Assembly (NCBI RefSeq): GCF_000350225.1
Contig: NW_005179170.1
Coordinates: forward strand, 62,001 to 126,000
Length of the DNA: 64,000 nt
Direction: 5' to 3'
Source of the DNA: Chondrus crispus
Taxonomy: Eukaryota; Rhodophyta; Florideophyceae; Gigartinales; Gigartinaceae
Below, piece by piece: positions 30,715 to 41,954 of this stretch. How positions within the stretch are numbered: the first letter of the stretch is position 1; each line of letters opens with the position of its first letter. The notes under the pieces are model-generated. The model was not told the origin of the DNA. It did no database searches and was given only the letters and a program-made list of their open reading frames with translations. The position numbers were made by a program, and so were the translations under genes.

Positions 30715-31728
30715 TTACAACATATTTTCCTTGTCGTTGACTTCCTTGTCGGCGATGTTAACGAAATACGGTCCCAAGAAAACGACCATAAACACCAGCC
30801 CATTGTGCAGGGCAACACTACCCGCGGGAGGCGGACTTTCGGGAGACCCGAGCTTGCCGAATTGCGCCATTCCAAAGTTGAGGAACGCGAACACGTACAC
30901 GAGGGCCACAGTGACAAAGTAAAACTTCGGTACTCCCTTTCCTGCTCCGGCAATCAAAATACCCATCACACCAAGCGCGATCATCAACACGCCAGCGGTA
31001 ATGGTCATGCCGGGGAGCCTTCCAACGTTCGGCGGCGAGATGTAGGGCATCTCGAGCGTCCCTCCGCTAATCTTGGCGGCGATGAAAGCGCCCGTGATGA
31101 GCGTCCACACACCTGACATGGCGAGGTTTGCGTTCCAGAAGACGGCGCGCATGGTGGCGCCCGTGCGCTGCTTCAAAAAGTCGGTGTCCGTGGCGGCGGC
31201 AACCAGGCGGGCCATGAAAACGAATTGGCCGCCCTGCAGGGCGAGACAGAAGTGGAACGAGGTCAAGATACCCAGGGCAATAACGAAGCGGTTCTCGCCT
31301 ACTGTGAGGTCGTCCCTGAACATTCCTTTGTCTACCGCGCGGTAGATGGGAAGGATGAAAACGAAGACGATGAAGACAAAGTAGCCCAGCAGGGTCTGGA
31401 TAAGCATGACTAGTTTGGTTGCTCCGGCGTTGTGGGCACGCAAAAGGAAGGCAGAAAGACCGACGAAAAGGCCGAGCAGGCCGAAGACGACCTCGGAGAG
31501 AGATCCCAGGAAGCCAAGGAGCTTGGGCGGACGACCGCCGGTGATGCCTTGGGAGGGGTTTTCGGAGATGAAACGAATGGAACCTTCGTTGATAACGAGG
31601 ATGGACCAGAGGGCGAGAAGGGCAGCGGCCTCGATGATGGCATAGTTCTTCTTGTATGTGTCCGCGATGGTCTTGGTGAAAGAGTCCTTGCCAGACTCGA
31701 CGTCGACGACTTCAGCGTGGGCGCTCAT
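30715..31728 (-). CDS. Multi-pass membrane protein of unknown function (about eight helices)
   Basis: A 337-residue intact ORF. A hydrophilic start (SGKDSFTKTIADTYKKNYA) is followed by about eight hydrophobic segments: 29-46, 77-97, 105-129, 148-167, 199-219, 241-262, 267-287 and 307-325. The C-terminus is charged (NIADKEVNDKENML). I do not recognise the family; no transporter signature, catalytic motif or signal peptide is obvious. I chose the Met at 31728 (MSAHAEVVDV) because upstream residues in the open frame are low-complexity and a TATA box lies about 130 bases upstream. CG-rich, host-like codon use and a clean frame support a real gene. It stands alone, with transposons to the left and a gene desert to the right. 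Confidence 0.8.
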   Translation of the reverse strand: MSAHAEVVDVESGKDSFTKTIADTYKKNYAIIEAAALLALWSILVINEGSIRFISENPSQGITGGRPPKLLGFLGSLSEVVFGLLGLFVGLSAFLLRAHNAGATKLVMLIQTLLGYFVFIVFVFILPIYRAVDKGMFRDDLTVGENRFVIALGILTSFHFCLALQGGQFVFMARLVAAATDTDFLKQRTGATMRAVFWNANLAMSGVWTLITGAFIAAKISGGTLEMPYISPPNVGRLPGMTITAGVLMIALGVMGILIAGAGKGVPKFYFVTVALVYVFAFLNFGMAQFGKLGSPESPPPAGSVALHNGLVFMVVFLGPYFVNIADKEVNDKENML

Positions 31729-31856
31729 GATGGGAATGGCGAGTGACAGGGGAGAGCAAAGAGGGAAGTGAGAAGAAGTGGGAGGGTGCGGAGGTGGGGA
31801 GATGGGGAGGTGGGATGAGTGCTGATGGAAAGGTTGAGAGGCTTGCGGCGGTGGGG

Positions 31857-31863
31857 TTTTATA
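31857..31863 (-). promoter_or_regulatory. TATA box (TATAAAA) of the membrane-protein gene
   Basis: On the minus strand the sequence reads gctataaaacccc, about 130 bases upstream of the chosen start codon and in the right orientation. Assigned by motif and position only. Confidence 0.5.
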
Positions 31864-31894
31864 GCGGGGGGCGGGGCTAAGACGGGTGGCGGTT

Positions 31895-31921
31895 GGCAGG
31901 CAGGCAGGCAGGCAGGCAGGC
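31895..31921. repeat. (GGCA)n microsatellite, nearly 7 units
   Basis: Uninterrupted ggca repeats upstream of the membrane-protein promoter. Confidence 0.95.
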
Positions 31922-32799
31922 GTATCCGCGTTGACAGTGAGGAGGAAAGCATTTGTGATTGTTATCGTGTACCAAAGTCGTTGTGTCCGTGAGATGCAGG
32001 TGGGGAGTAGAACGAGAGAAACCCGGGGGTCAGAGACAAGTGTGAGACGCAACGGTTGAGAGTGTTGACAAGGGGAAAGTGGGAGGGGGTGGACGATGAC
32101 GCGTGAATGAGAGTGCCACGGAGAAAAAAGGGGGAGCCGAAGGTAGAAAGCAGATGGCGGTGCACTGTATGACATATTACACGTGGATAGAATTTAAGGG
32201 TTTCTGCGAGGTGGTGACGTAGCCAAGGGTACTGTAACGAGGTGGGAATTATTAGTGCGGGGCGTAGAAATCGGTATCGGGGCCACTGGAGCGCTTTTCG
32301 CGGCCTCTCCAACGGTCCTCGTCACCGATGCGTATGTAATTTCCTATGTAATGTTTCCTCACCGCCTCCGCGGCGCCACAGCGCTTGCAGGCGGGAGAAA
32401 AGACGGCAAGCTGGTTTTTATTTTCTTGCGCGGCACGTAAGCACCCAGTACGTTTGGAAATCATGTCGGCCGGCAGGCAGCCCCCGTCGTGCTGGCGGCA
32501 CGGTCGAACCGGGGGACAGTGGGGCGTCGTCTCGTGGGCGGGATGTGGAATATTTGCCCTGGGTGCAGTATAATCGCACTTGATACAGATTCCCAATCGC
32601 AACCCGTGTGGTGCGGAAAGGGGGCTTGCGGAATCTGTCCCAAGAAGGTTGCAACCTTCTACTACAGGGCCAGTCCTAACAGGCGCTTTTCTTTTCTTTT
32701 GTTTTGTGTACTGTTGACGCGCTCGCATTTTTCCACCTGTCCCACCTTTCCCACCTTTTCCTCGTACAGTACCCCGTCACTGCCTTTCCGCCCTCCCAA

Positions 32800-33790
32800 G
32801 CCGCTGTCTGCAGGTGTCGGCAACATTCGTAACGCCGCGGAGCGCCCTCTTCTGGGACGTCCCCCGCGCCGTGCCAGCCCTTGCGACGGCGCCGGTGTCC
32901 AGACCCTTCCTTCCGTTCACACAGGTTCACACACACGCCTGGCGCACAGCTCCCGCGTACACTCCCGCGGGGCGCGCGGCAACAAACGCCGCACAGCCCC
33001 CGTCCCGCGCGCCCTCGCTGTAACATGTAGGGCTGTGTGCGCCCCGTCGCGCAAGCAGCCACAGCACGAGTACACACTGTAATGTATATATAACGCAGTG
33101 CAGTACACTGTACTACATACAGTACCAACGGTATGCTTTATTCTATCCCCTGCGGCGGGCCCGAGCCACGTGTCGCGGCAGGCGCCTGCGTGTACGCCAG
33201 CAATGCGCCGCGCTGAACGGCTCTTCCTCCTTACACACACACACACACGCCGCGCCCCGCCCGCGCCAATACTGTACCAATCCAATTCGCCCGCGCGCCG
33301 CCCGCACATGGCGGCGCCGGGCTCGCCGTTTCCTTTACCCGCGTGGAAATTCGACGCCCCCGCCTTGGACGTTTCGCCTTCCGACGTTCCCCGCCTGCGA
33401 AGCACGGCCCGCCGTCGCGCCGCCGCCTCGCTGTCGACGACGCCCCTCTCCGCGCGGCACGCGTGGCAATCCGGCGGATGCCCGCGCGCATCGCGCGCGG
33501 AATGACGCCCGCCGTACGGTGGCCGGCCCGGTCGTGAGTGGCGTGCGCCGCGCCGCGCGTTTCCCGGCACGCATGCCAGGCATGAAGCGCCATGCACGCA
33601 CCCCCGGCCGAAAGGCACGGCCGGCGCTGGGACCCGCTTCCTCTCTTTTCGACACCTTGCGGCAACACTCTCCGCGCTGGGCTCACCGGCGACCCCAACG
33701 GGCTGCACTGGTACATGTAGTGCTCGACGCTGATACTCACTGCGCGCCTTCGCAGAGCCTGCGGCGGATACGCTGCGCATGCGCCTCAAC
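32800..33790. other. GC-rich island without a recognisable gene
   Basis: About 1 kb is much richer in G+C and CpG than its flanks. It opens long frames on both strands (for example 33789-32917 minus), but the translations are Arg/Ala-rich, Cys-scattered and lack domains, so they look like composition artefacts. It may be a promoter-like CpG island, a non-coding RNA locus or the relic of a GC-rich retroelement. Confidence 0.4.
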
Positions 33791-33792
33791 GC

Positions 33793-33831
33793 CTCTGCAC
33801 ACGTGTATCTAGTAGATACACGTGTGCAGAG
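33793..33831. repeat. Perfect hairpin (19-bp arms, 1-nt loop)
   Basis: Arms ctctgcacacgtgtatcta (33793-33811) and tagatacacgtgtgcagag (33813-33831) are exact inverse complements. A second hairpin with 10-bp arms (tgtgtagata/tatctacaca) follows at 33852-33877. Confidence 0.92.
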
Positions 33832-34712
33832 CCAATGAAGGTGGAGAGGCCTGTGTAGATAGTACAGTATCTACACAAAACGCAACAAGTAGGCTCACGT
33901 TGATATGTGCACTGTACGGTACCAACGGTACCTTCGGAGGTACCACACTAATCGACAAGCAATATGGCTAATCGGACCGGAAAAATATGTATATATATGA
34001 CAGGAATGGATAACTTTTGTCACTATTCTTGACCATTATCATACGGCCACAGTACCGTACTTGTCGGTCTAAAACCTCGATATAGTCAAAATAGCCTTTT
34101 CCCGGAGCTAAACATGACACATCGCCCCAAAAAAAGACAAAAAATCCTACTTTAACCAACAGTATAGACACCCAAAGCTATGTGTGCCCCAATTTCGTTT
34201 TGACTGTATACGGCTGAGGTGCAAAACGATGCATCGTTTGGAAAGTGCCATCGGACGAGGCTGGTTGCCGGCTTGATGTCAAGCACTAGGCAACAAGCAT
34301 ATTAGCCCAATGAAGCCTCTAAATCTCAAGAAACACCATGCAAGAGGGAGTACTGTACGCAAAACAGATTTCGACCGTCCCTGTTCACAACAGAAAAAGT
34401 CAATTTCACCCGTCTGTTGCCACCAAAATGTACCTGATCGCCCCCCTAAACGCAAAATCTCCCTTCTTCAAACCCTCTAGAAACGTGTTACCCATGTGTG
34501 CATTGCACACTTTTGTTATTTCCCTCGACCAAAACTGCCCTTCGTCCCCTATTTCTTCTCAACTGATGCACCAATAATTCAATAACAAAATCAAAAACAA
34601 ACCACATCACACGGCAATCTCTGCTATACCACTTCGTGAACCCTGCCAAGTAGTTCCAGTATACTTCATAGCCCTTTCACCTTCAACGCTGCGCTGTCTA
34701 GACGGCAACCTT

Positions 34713-34753
34713 TTGGCCTCATATGAGGCCAACTTCTGTTCTTTTTTTTTTTG
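34713..34753. other. 20-bp perfect palindrome followed by a T run
   Basis: ttggcctcatatgaggccaa is a loop-free palindrome, followed after about ten bases by twelve T. The core and the T run match the structure at 3149-3186, while the outer stem pairs differ but still pair. Confidence 0.5.
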
Positions 34754-35179
34754 CAAACACATCCATTGCTTCCCTATCCATTGCTTCCCTACTTTTTACA
34801 TCTTCAAGTTTGACACTATTGCTATTTATTGTAGTGCACTTCGCCATCTCGCAAAAACACCGCAACTGCACTTCTGAATGCACCGAACACGAAGACTTCA
34901 ATGGCTTGTAAGCCGCATGTTGCATTTTTAAACTGAGTTTTTGGTTCATAATACTACATAGCGTTGGGTTTCAAGGATGTTCAAAAATGCTTCTTCCCAC
35001 GCCTTCCCAAAAATTATCGGAACCGACATGCGGTGCTGGAAACGTGCTTCTCACCGAGACCTATCCTTCTGTATCGAACGACTTACTTCCGATGCCTGTA
35101 TCTTTCCTCTTCTTATCGCCCAAAAACTAGTCAACAATACATACTTGAAAGGCCGCATCATATAATTTCACTTATCATC

Positions 35180-35207
35180 TACTGTAGTGTCTCTAGACAC
35201 TACAGTA
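35180..35207. repeat. Perfect hairpin (12-bp arms, 4-nt loop)
   Basis: Arms tactgtagtgtc (35180-35191) and gacactacagta (35196-35207) around tcta. Confidence 0.88.
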
Positions 35208-38200
35208 CCGCTCTCTGTTTGTCTTTCGCCACTTCTCCTCCAAAGTATATTCCAATTCTCCCATACAGCGAGTCTCAAATAGTGTTCTGCAATTCAGAGC
35301 CGCTGACTATACTGATTTTGTAGTATTCCACTCTGCGCTGCATCTCCCTGTTTGATAATAGAGATAATACATTTCTGCACATGGCTTCAGCTGACAGCGT
35401 ACGTTCAACCTGCACAGTGATGTTCTTTCTCATTTCCTATACTCAGAAAGTGGTTCATGCGTAAAAAGCGGCTTTCCGAATTCTGTACTCTCTCAGCACA
35501 TGTAATTGCTTGTTAGTCTTGAACATTTCTAAGATATGTCACCATGTATGCGTGCCAGTATCATGCATACAGGGTGAAACGCAATAGGCACAAGAACTCT
35601 TCCAAGTTGATGCAGTATGTGTACTGTAGCTGGTCCGACTTTCTCGAGCTGAACATCAGCACCCTCCCATCACGGCGCGCCTGCGAAAGAACAATGCTCC
35701 ACACCAATCTCTTGCATGTTGTAGTTGGAACTCAACTCGCGGCTCATTGAGCCCGTTTCGCCTTCAAGAGAAATAGTGTATAAAAGGTACAAGTTGAACA
35801 TGTTGAAAAGTGGTTTTACGGAACGTCACTTGTCATTTAACAAGCAGAGACAGTTCCACAACCGCTAAACATGCAACTGCTTTCAAAAATGCTTTCAACG
35901 CGTTTATATACCTCTTGCTTGCCGTTGAGAGTTGAAGCAGATTTATTCTGGTACAGTACTCGGCGCAGTCGACAAGGCTTGATTTGGCGAATATGAGATG
36001 TGATTGTTTGCACCGAGCCCCGTCTACACATGTCTACCATGCCTATAAAAGAAAGAGAGTTTTTCTTTTTCCACGTGGCACGCAATTGAGATGATACTTT
36101 GAGCTGCGCTATCAGAATGTAAGAATCTCGAGTGCCCAAAGGGAACGGGGAAAGCTTTCTCCAATGCGCGAAGCATGCAATCAAACCAATGACATCGGAC
36201 CCATATCGCTCGGGTCGCAGATTTGTCATCATGTCTGCCATTGATGGATCCCTGTGCGGCATAGTATCGTCATACGTAAGGTTGAGCGACAGTGTGCTGT
36301 TCTGGTTCTGCGTCGATCCCCGTTCGCTGGCTGCTTGGAGGTGCATATTGGCCTTTTACCAGAATGGTGCAGTATGGTGGTACAGTATGCAACTTGTTCT
36401 TCATCCTGCAATCGGTCTTGCCTTCACTGTACCGCAGGTCACTCTTGCTTCCATTTAAACGAGGTATTCTATTTTTGGCATGTAGAGAAAGAAGAGTAAT
36501 GGGCGTGTACGGCGCACACCGTGTAACTGGTTATATGTACAGTTTTGTTTTGTACATTGGGGTACAATGTACGGCGTATCGAGTTCATGTATATTTATTG
36601 TCAGCATTTCAGTGCAAACAAGAGCGATCGGACTGCCACCGTCCGTAACCCTAAGCGTCGGTATAATCAGGCCCCTCGCAAGATGGAAAATCTGAGATTT
36701 GAAGATCACTCTGCAGGACAGTACGGTATGTACTGTGTGCATTTACCAGTCCAATAAAGTTGGTACGCTTCATAACGTGCGCGTTTCAATGGACGCACAC
36801 TGGTGCGACCCTGAGATCGCTCCTGATATAGACAGACAAAGAGAGCCCTATCAAGCGAGGCTGTTTGTGATCTACAGTACGGTAGGTCTATATTGTCTCT
36901 GCTGACCTCTGCTTGCCTCTCTAGAAACCCTACGCATAAACGCTTTACCTGACAAATCTCCGTCTAGGTGTTGTGATGTAGAGGTGACATTGGCTGTTCA
37001 TTGCTCACACATACATTGGACATCATCTACTGTACGAACATTCGCCGTGATGCGTACAATTTTTCATTTCTAACATGCGAACTCACTTTCATCCACGTCT
37101 GAGGGGAATCTGCCTCGGAGCGGATGTCCATTTTAAAGTGCCCCCTTCCATCTGGTTGGAGCACAAGATTATTGCATTCGGCAAGTGATAGCAAACATGA
37201 TTCAAGTTCCATGGACGGAGGAGATTTTACAAAAACTACCCTTCGAAGGGTGCATCAACAAAAATGCCTACTACGCTATATGAGGACAACATAGGTGTGG
37301 CGTTTCCCGGGGCGAGTGCCTCCGAGAAGACTAGTCTGGAGTGAATAAGTGTTCTGTCCCTTTTATTTCTCTCGTCGACACGAGACTATGGGTCTTTAAA
37401 TACCTGCCGTATGTAGTGCTCGAGTGTCCTTCCACGCCGTCTCGGATACTGCAGACAGTGGGAGGTGGGCTTGTGTACGTTTGCAATGTACAAAACTCTA
37501 ACGATTAGATGCAAACGGTTCCAATCTTGTGTACAGTATACCGTTCAAGCGGGTCCTTCACGAGCGCGGGCATGTGACCGGCAACGAACAATTGCGTCCC
37601 AGGCGCGTCACAGGCGCACCAATAGGCATTCATGAGGGGCTACGCCAAGGACGCACTGAAGCACATTGAAATCATGCATCGTTTCGTATTTCTACATTTT
37701 TGTAGCCCATGTTGGTCAGGCTTTTGTCGGATTTTTATTTTTCGAACAGAGCACCGGCGGGTCCCGTACGCAGAGAACGCCGTTCCTTGGAACACGCAGG
37801 TTAGTTCAGGTGCAAAGGACGCGGACCGATGCATTTGACGGGACTTTTCAACTATGATGCGGTTGGCCAAAGTCAAGGACGCTCGTTTGTGGATGTCTCG
37901 GAGAAGTCTATATGCCGTCTGATGGTATTGCAGTAGCACTATGACATTGGGGAGGTCTCCTCAACAACGCCCGTGCTGATGCGGGCGCAACAGACGGCTT
38001 CGATAAAACCCACGGTAGGAATCAACGGTTCCAGTGGGAATACTATATTCTGTATTGGAGTCGACCATCGTAGAGCCCGCCGTGCTCAAGTCATGGGGCT
38101 TTTGCTCTGCTAGACTTGGTACTAGGGCGGATGTCTGGAGAAGGGACGGCCATTGCATTGGAGTGTCTCTATATTTCGCACTATTCCAAAAATTCCTTTT

Positions 38201-38538
38201 AGTGCAGATCATTCTTTAAAGCTCACTGGGAATTACATGAACAGGAAATGGATTATGTTCGTCTTTAGAAAGAACCTTTCCAAATGCTGCGCTGAGAAAC
38301 CTTCTTGAATTTTGCTCTCTCTATGTCCATCTGCACTGAAGACGAAAGATCCTGAAGATCATCAACTCATCACTCTCATTGGTAAAGAGTGGTTGAACAC
38401 AGGCTTGCTTCGTTGCTTCACCGTCTCTGTTTTTTAAAAAAGTAAGTTTGGTTTTTAGACCCATTTCATTTACTGAAGAGATCCATGGATCTGAGTGACA
38501 CAGTTTCCGCAAGACGGTAAGAAGCTCCACATAATAAT

Positions 38539-38566
<28 letters not shown>
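38539..38566. repeat. Homopolymer of 28 C
   Basis: An uninterrupted C run followed by tccc. On the minus strand it is G28. The true length may differ because such runs are hard to sequence. Confidence 0.9.
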
Positions 38567-38569
<3 letters not shown>

Positions 38570-38962
38570 CAACAGCAACAGCATTGTTTTATCGTTTGCG
38601 TCATATGTGCCTGTCCACCACCGTAGTATCTTAACCTTTGATTTTTATCGTCACCTAAAAACGGATTATCGTACTGTAGATGTAACGGGCTGTTCTCATT
38701 GCTCTGTTGGAAATGTTTGATTTATGTGGAAATAGGGAGGTCTATGGACAACCTATTCTTCGGGCATTTTCAGTTCTTCCAAAGCAACTTCGAGAAGGGA
38801 ATACAGGGGGGGGGGTTGCGGTATAGTGCTACCCTATGTCAGTGGGCCGAAAACAGCACTATATCGAACCAGGCACTGTAAGATAATGAGATTTACGGCT
38901 TTTTGCGGCCACTTCCTTGCATCTGTTGTGCGTCCGTCTCGAGTGTGTGTGACGGTAGAGAT

Positions 38963-39040
38963 GCGCACGAGCGCGAGGACAGTGCGCACGAGCGCAGGGA
39001 CAGTGCGCACGAGCGCGAGGGCAGCGCACACGAGCGCGGG
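38963..39040. repeat. 21-bp minisatellite, about 4 copies
   Basis: The word acgagcgc recurs at 38967, 38988, 39009 and 39030, exactly 21 bp apart, within a gtgcgcacgagcgcgaggac-type unit. Confidence 0.85.
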
Positions 39041-39905
39041 GACAGTGCGCGAAGGCACTTAGCAAAGTCTTGCTAATGACAGGGTGAATGCTCACCAAAG
39101 CGTTAAGTTTACTTCGTTCCGTGTTCCGTACCCCTCTCTCTCTTCGGCTTTGCAGACAACCCTCTACGATATGTATCCTATCCTATTTCGAGCAGTTGAT
39201 GGTTTTCTAGGAACAGGCAGTGTCGGTTCGAACAGTGTCAGTAGGCTGAACAGTGTCGGTATAGGGCGAACCGTTGCAGTAGTGCAAGAAGTGTCGGTAG
39301 GGCGCACAGTGTTGAAGCACCTGCACACGTAAAGATCACTGAAGGTACAGTACGAGCACGAGTAGACCAGTCCCCCCCAACGAAACCCAACGAAGTCTTG
39401 TGGGACAAAGAGGCCTTGTCTGGAAACCTTGTACAGTGCATCTAATGTTGACGAATGACACGATTGTATCAACAGCATCACTGCTCAGAAAGACCGCTCG
39501 CAGGACGCCATCACTCATAATGTACTTAGCATCTTCACTACAGACTCAAGTCTAATCAAGCATTTCTGCTATTAGTAACTGCCGAGCCGTCGCATTGACT
39601 TCCTCCTTTTTCGCAGCCATAAATGCCAGCCTGCACTTTTGCAGATGTCCAATTGCATCATCGACCCAGCCTTTTTCCGCCATAGTCTCTATTCGAGTTA
39701 GCGACTGCATAATATCTTTCCGCGGCGGCAGCGGCTCTCGGGCGGTACGTCCATCCAACTGCCTCTCTGGAGACTGTTGCAGTTGCAAGTCAGGCGGTGG
39801 CATTCGTGGCACCACGACAGCCGGGGATCAGGATCGGGCAAGGCGGGAAATCCAGATCGGCCGGCAACACTGTGTTGACACGTCAGAAGTTCACCGCATG
39901 GTTTC

Positions 39906-40202
39906 TGTCGTGGGCACTGTACAGCGAGGACAGCGCTAGCCCTAAGCGACTGGCAGTGTCCGCGGCGGTGCGCCGCCGGTCCCAAAAATACAAAGGGGAA
40001 TTTTACCGGGTACTTAAATCAAGGGGAAATTAAAGGGACTAGAAATCCGGGGGTTACTCACGCACTCACGAGACAAGACCCCCGGTGGCTTTTGTGGCCT
40101 TTCGCTTCGCCTCGCTCCATCACCTCCGTTCCGCTCCCTCCGCTGCGCACGTTCAGGGAAACCGAGCCTCAGCTTCTACTCGAGACTAACATTCTTACCA
40201 CA
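39906..40202 (-). repeat. 3' LTR of the copia element
   Basis: 297 bp, nearly identical to 44268-44564. In element orientation this is the 3' copy because RT and RNase H read towards it. Confidence 0.9.
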
Positions 40203-40210
40203 GTTATGGG

Positions 40211-40546
40211 CCCAGTAGGGGAGACTGAGAAAGTGATGCTTGGCGCAGTGGTGTGGCGGCGCGGCGAGGCAGATGGTGTCCACGAAGCTTCACACGGATC
40301 GCAAGATGCGCGAAGGGCTCAAGNNNNNNNNNNNNNNNNNNNNNNNNNNNNNNNNNNNNNNNNNNNNNNNNNNNNNNNNNNNNNNNNNNNNNNNNNNNNN
40401 NNNNNNNNNNNNNNNNNNNNNNNAGCTCCTCTCCTTGAGCCCTTCGCGCATCTCGCGATCCGTGTGAAGCTTCGTGGTCACCATCTGCCTCGCCGCGCTG
40501 CCACACCACCGCGCCAAGCATCACTTTCTCAGTCTCCCCTACTGGG
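40211..40546. repeat. Inverted repeat (113-bp arms) around an assembly gap
   Basis: Left arm 40211-40323 and right arm 40434-40546 are inverse complements with only a few mismatches; the 100 N placeholder (40324-40423) sits between them. Such a structure folds into a long hairpin and explains why assembly failed. It lies between the copia 3' LTR and the start of the antisense gene. Confidence 0.9.
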
Positions 40547-40696
40547 GCCTCATCCATTGCAGCTGCCGCGCGCTCCGCCCTTCGTCTCGGCGTCGAGCGC
40601 TTCGTCTCTTCATCCTCCGCTTCGCGCCTGCCCTGACCGAAACCGATAAAAGCGCTGGCGGGCCACGGTACGGAGGTTTGAGCGTGAGGTTTCACG

Positions 40697-41951
40697 ATGC
40701 CTGACGTGCGGTGGGTCTCAATGGAAGCTAAGCGCGCACCGCTTTCCGGAATGGAGATGCTGGATGGCGAATGCCGCGTTCAGCTACACGGTGGCTCTCG
40801 AGTGGTGTCAGTGACAAAAGAGGCACTGATTAGGAGTGTGAGATTGCCCCGAAAAGTTTGTGGCGAGCTCTGGGATTGGCTGTCGTTGCGCCGTTTTCGC
40901 TTTTTCACCGAAAGAATGCTCCAGGAACTCGCTCTCTTGACCCTTTGGGGTTCTCGGCTGATGGACCCCGGGGGCTGACCAAACGGACTACACTATCCGA
41001 CGTATTGTGTTTTCGTCCGGGAAGGACGTACGGTTTGGCAAGCGGGGGTTCCTTGCCTCAGCAGACGACCGCGGGGGACATCGCTCCTTCTGGCCCATCG
41101 ACTTCTACACCATGAAGTCGCACAGGGCCGTGGGTAGCTTGGAGCAGATGTTGGAGTTGAGCAGTGAGGTCGAGTCTGACTTGGAGGTGAAGGAAAACGG
41201 GAGCGGCCTGCAAGTAGAGATAGTTTTTGATGCTCACGCAGAGGCGCGATATTTTGACAATCTGCTCCGGGCTTGCACTCGCCGGATGGACCACTTCTTC
41301 AGACTTCGATGCCCCGGTGCTCGTGGGGATTCGGCTGCAACGCTCCACCGCCGTACGAACGTTCGCAGCTTCGTATTCTCTCCACGTAGCCAGTGTCTCC
41401 GAGCCGCGATCGGGAATGGACTATACGCGCTGGCTGGAGAAGTGGCTGCACTAGCCATGATGAATATCCATCCGATGCCAGCCGTGAGAATCGCCCAAGC
41501 TGGAGAGTGGCTCGAACAGCGGTTGGGCTCTTACCGCCTGGAAAAGGTTTCCATTCCGAACCGTATTGACGAAGAAGAGTGGTTGGCTTCCCAACGTGAT
41601 GGGATCTTCTTATCCAGGTTAGGGGGAATGGACAGTTCAGGAGAAGAAATCGACCATGTTGTCGTTCTGGATGCCAAGATGCAGCTCGTTTATGATTGCA
41701 CAGGGGGTTTTGCACTACAGATGGGCAAGGGAACCTTGAGCGCTTGTCTTGGTGATGGGGTCGACCTACTCGGCATTCCGGAGCTTTGTCGCCTCACCAA
41801 ACAGCCAGTTGGGAAGCGCAAGCGTCATGGTGGTGGTAGGAAAATATCAACCGAAGTTCAACGTAAGCGAAAGGATGTTTCGCGAAAGAAGAAGCCCTTT
41901 ACCAGTGGTTCCTCTCAGACAAGGAGGAGGATGGTAATCGATGAGCCGTAG
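40697..41951 (+). pseudogene. Antisense accessory gene of the copia element, possible cysteine-peptidase-like fold, one frameshift
   Basis: Reads opposite to pol, between RNase H and the 3' LTR. The first part (Met at 40697) ends at TGA 40976 just after a run of five G (about 40970-40975); moving one base there joins it to the long frame ending at 41951, for about 417 codons in all. No function is recognised with certainty. SQCLRAAIGNGLYALAG (Cys codon at 41394) followed by IDHVVVLDAKMQLVYDC (His codon at 41655) recalls the Cys...His order of papain-like or OTU-like peptidases; the C-terminus is very basic (KRKRHGGGRK, RKRKDVSRKKKP), suggesting nuclear or nucleic-acid binding. A tataa-like gataaaag lies about 55 bases upstream. 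The peptidase idea is inference. Confidence 0.55.
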
Positions 41952-41954
41952 ATG

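Larger units (their letters stand above)
31930..39900. other. Gene desert of about 8 kb with hairpins and simple repeats
   Basis: No convincing protein gene or RNA gene is seen. Contents noted separately: a GC-rich island (32800-33790), hairpins at 33793-33831, 33852-33877, 34713-34732 and 35180-35207, a C run (38539-38566) and a 21-bp minisatellite (38963-39040). Numerous tacagtac/gtactgta words are scattered through it. A minus-strand 88-codon ORF at 39552-39815 lacks recognisable features. Confidence 0.5.

Noticed and set aside
32917-33789. 290-codon minus-strand ORF
   Set aside because: Arg/Ala-rich, no domain, lies in a GC-rich island where stops are rare on all frames.
39552-39815. 88-codon minus-strand ORF next to the copia target site
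   Set aside because: Starts from GTG, has a helical look but no family; upstream frame is closed and does not continue beyond the copia insertion.
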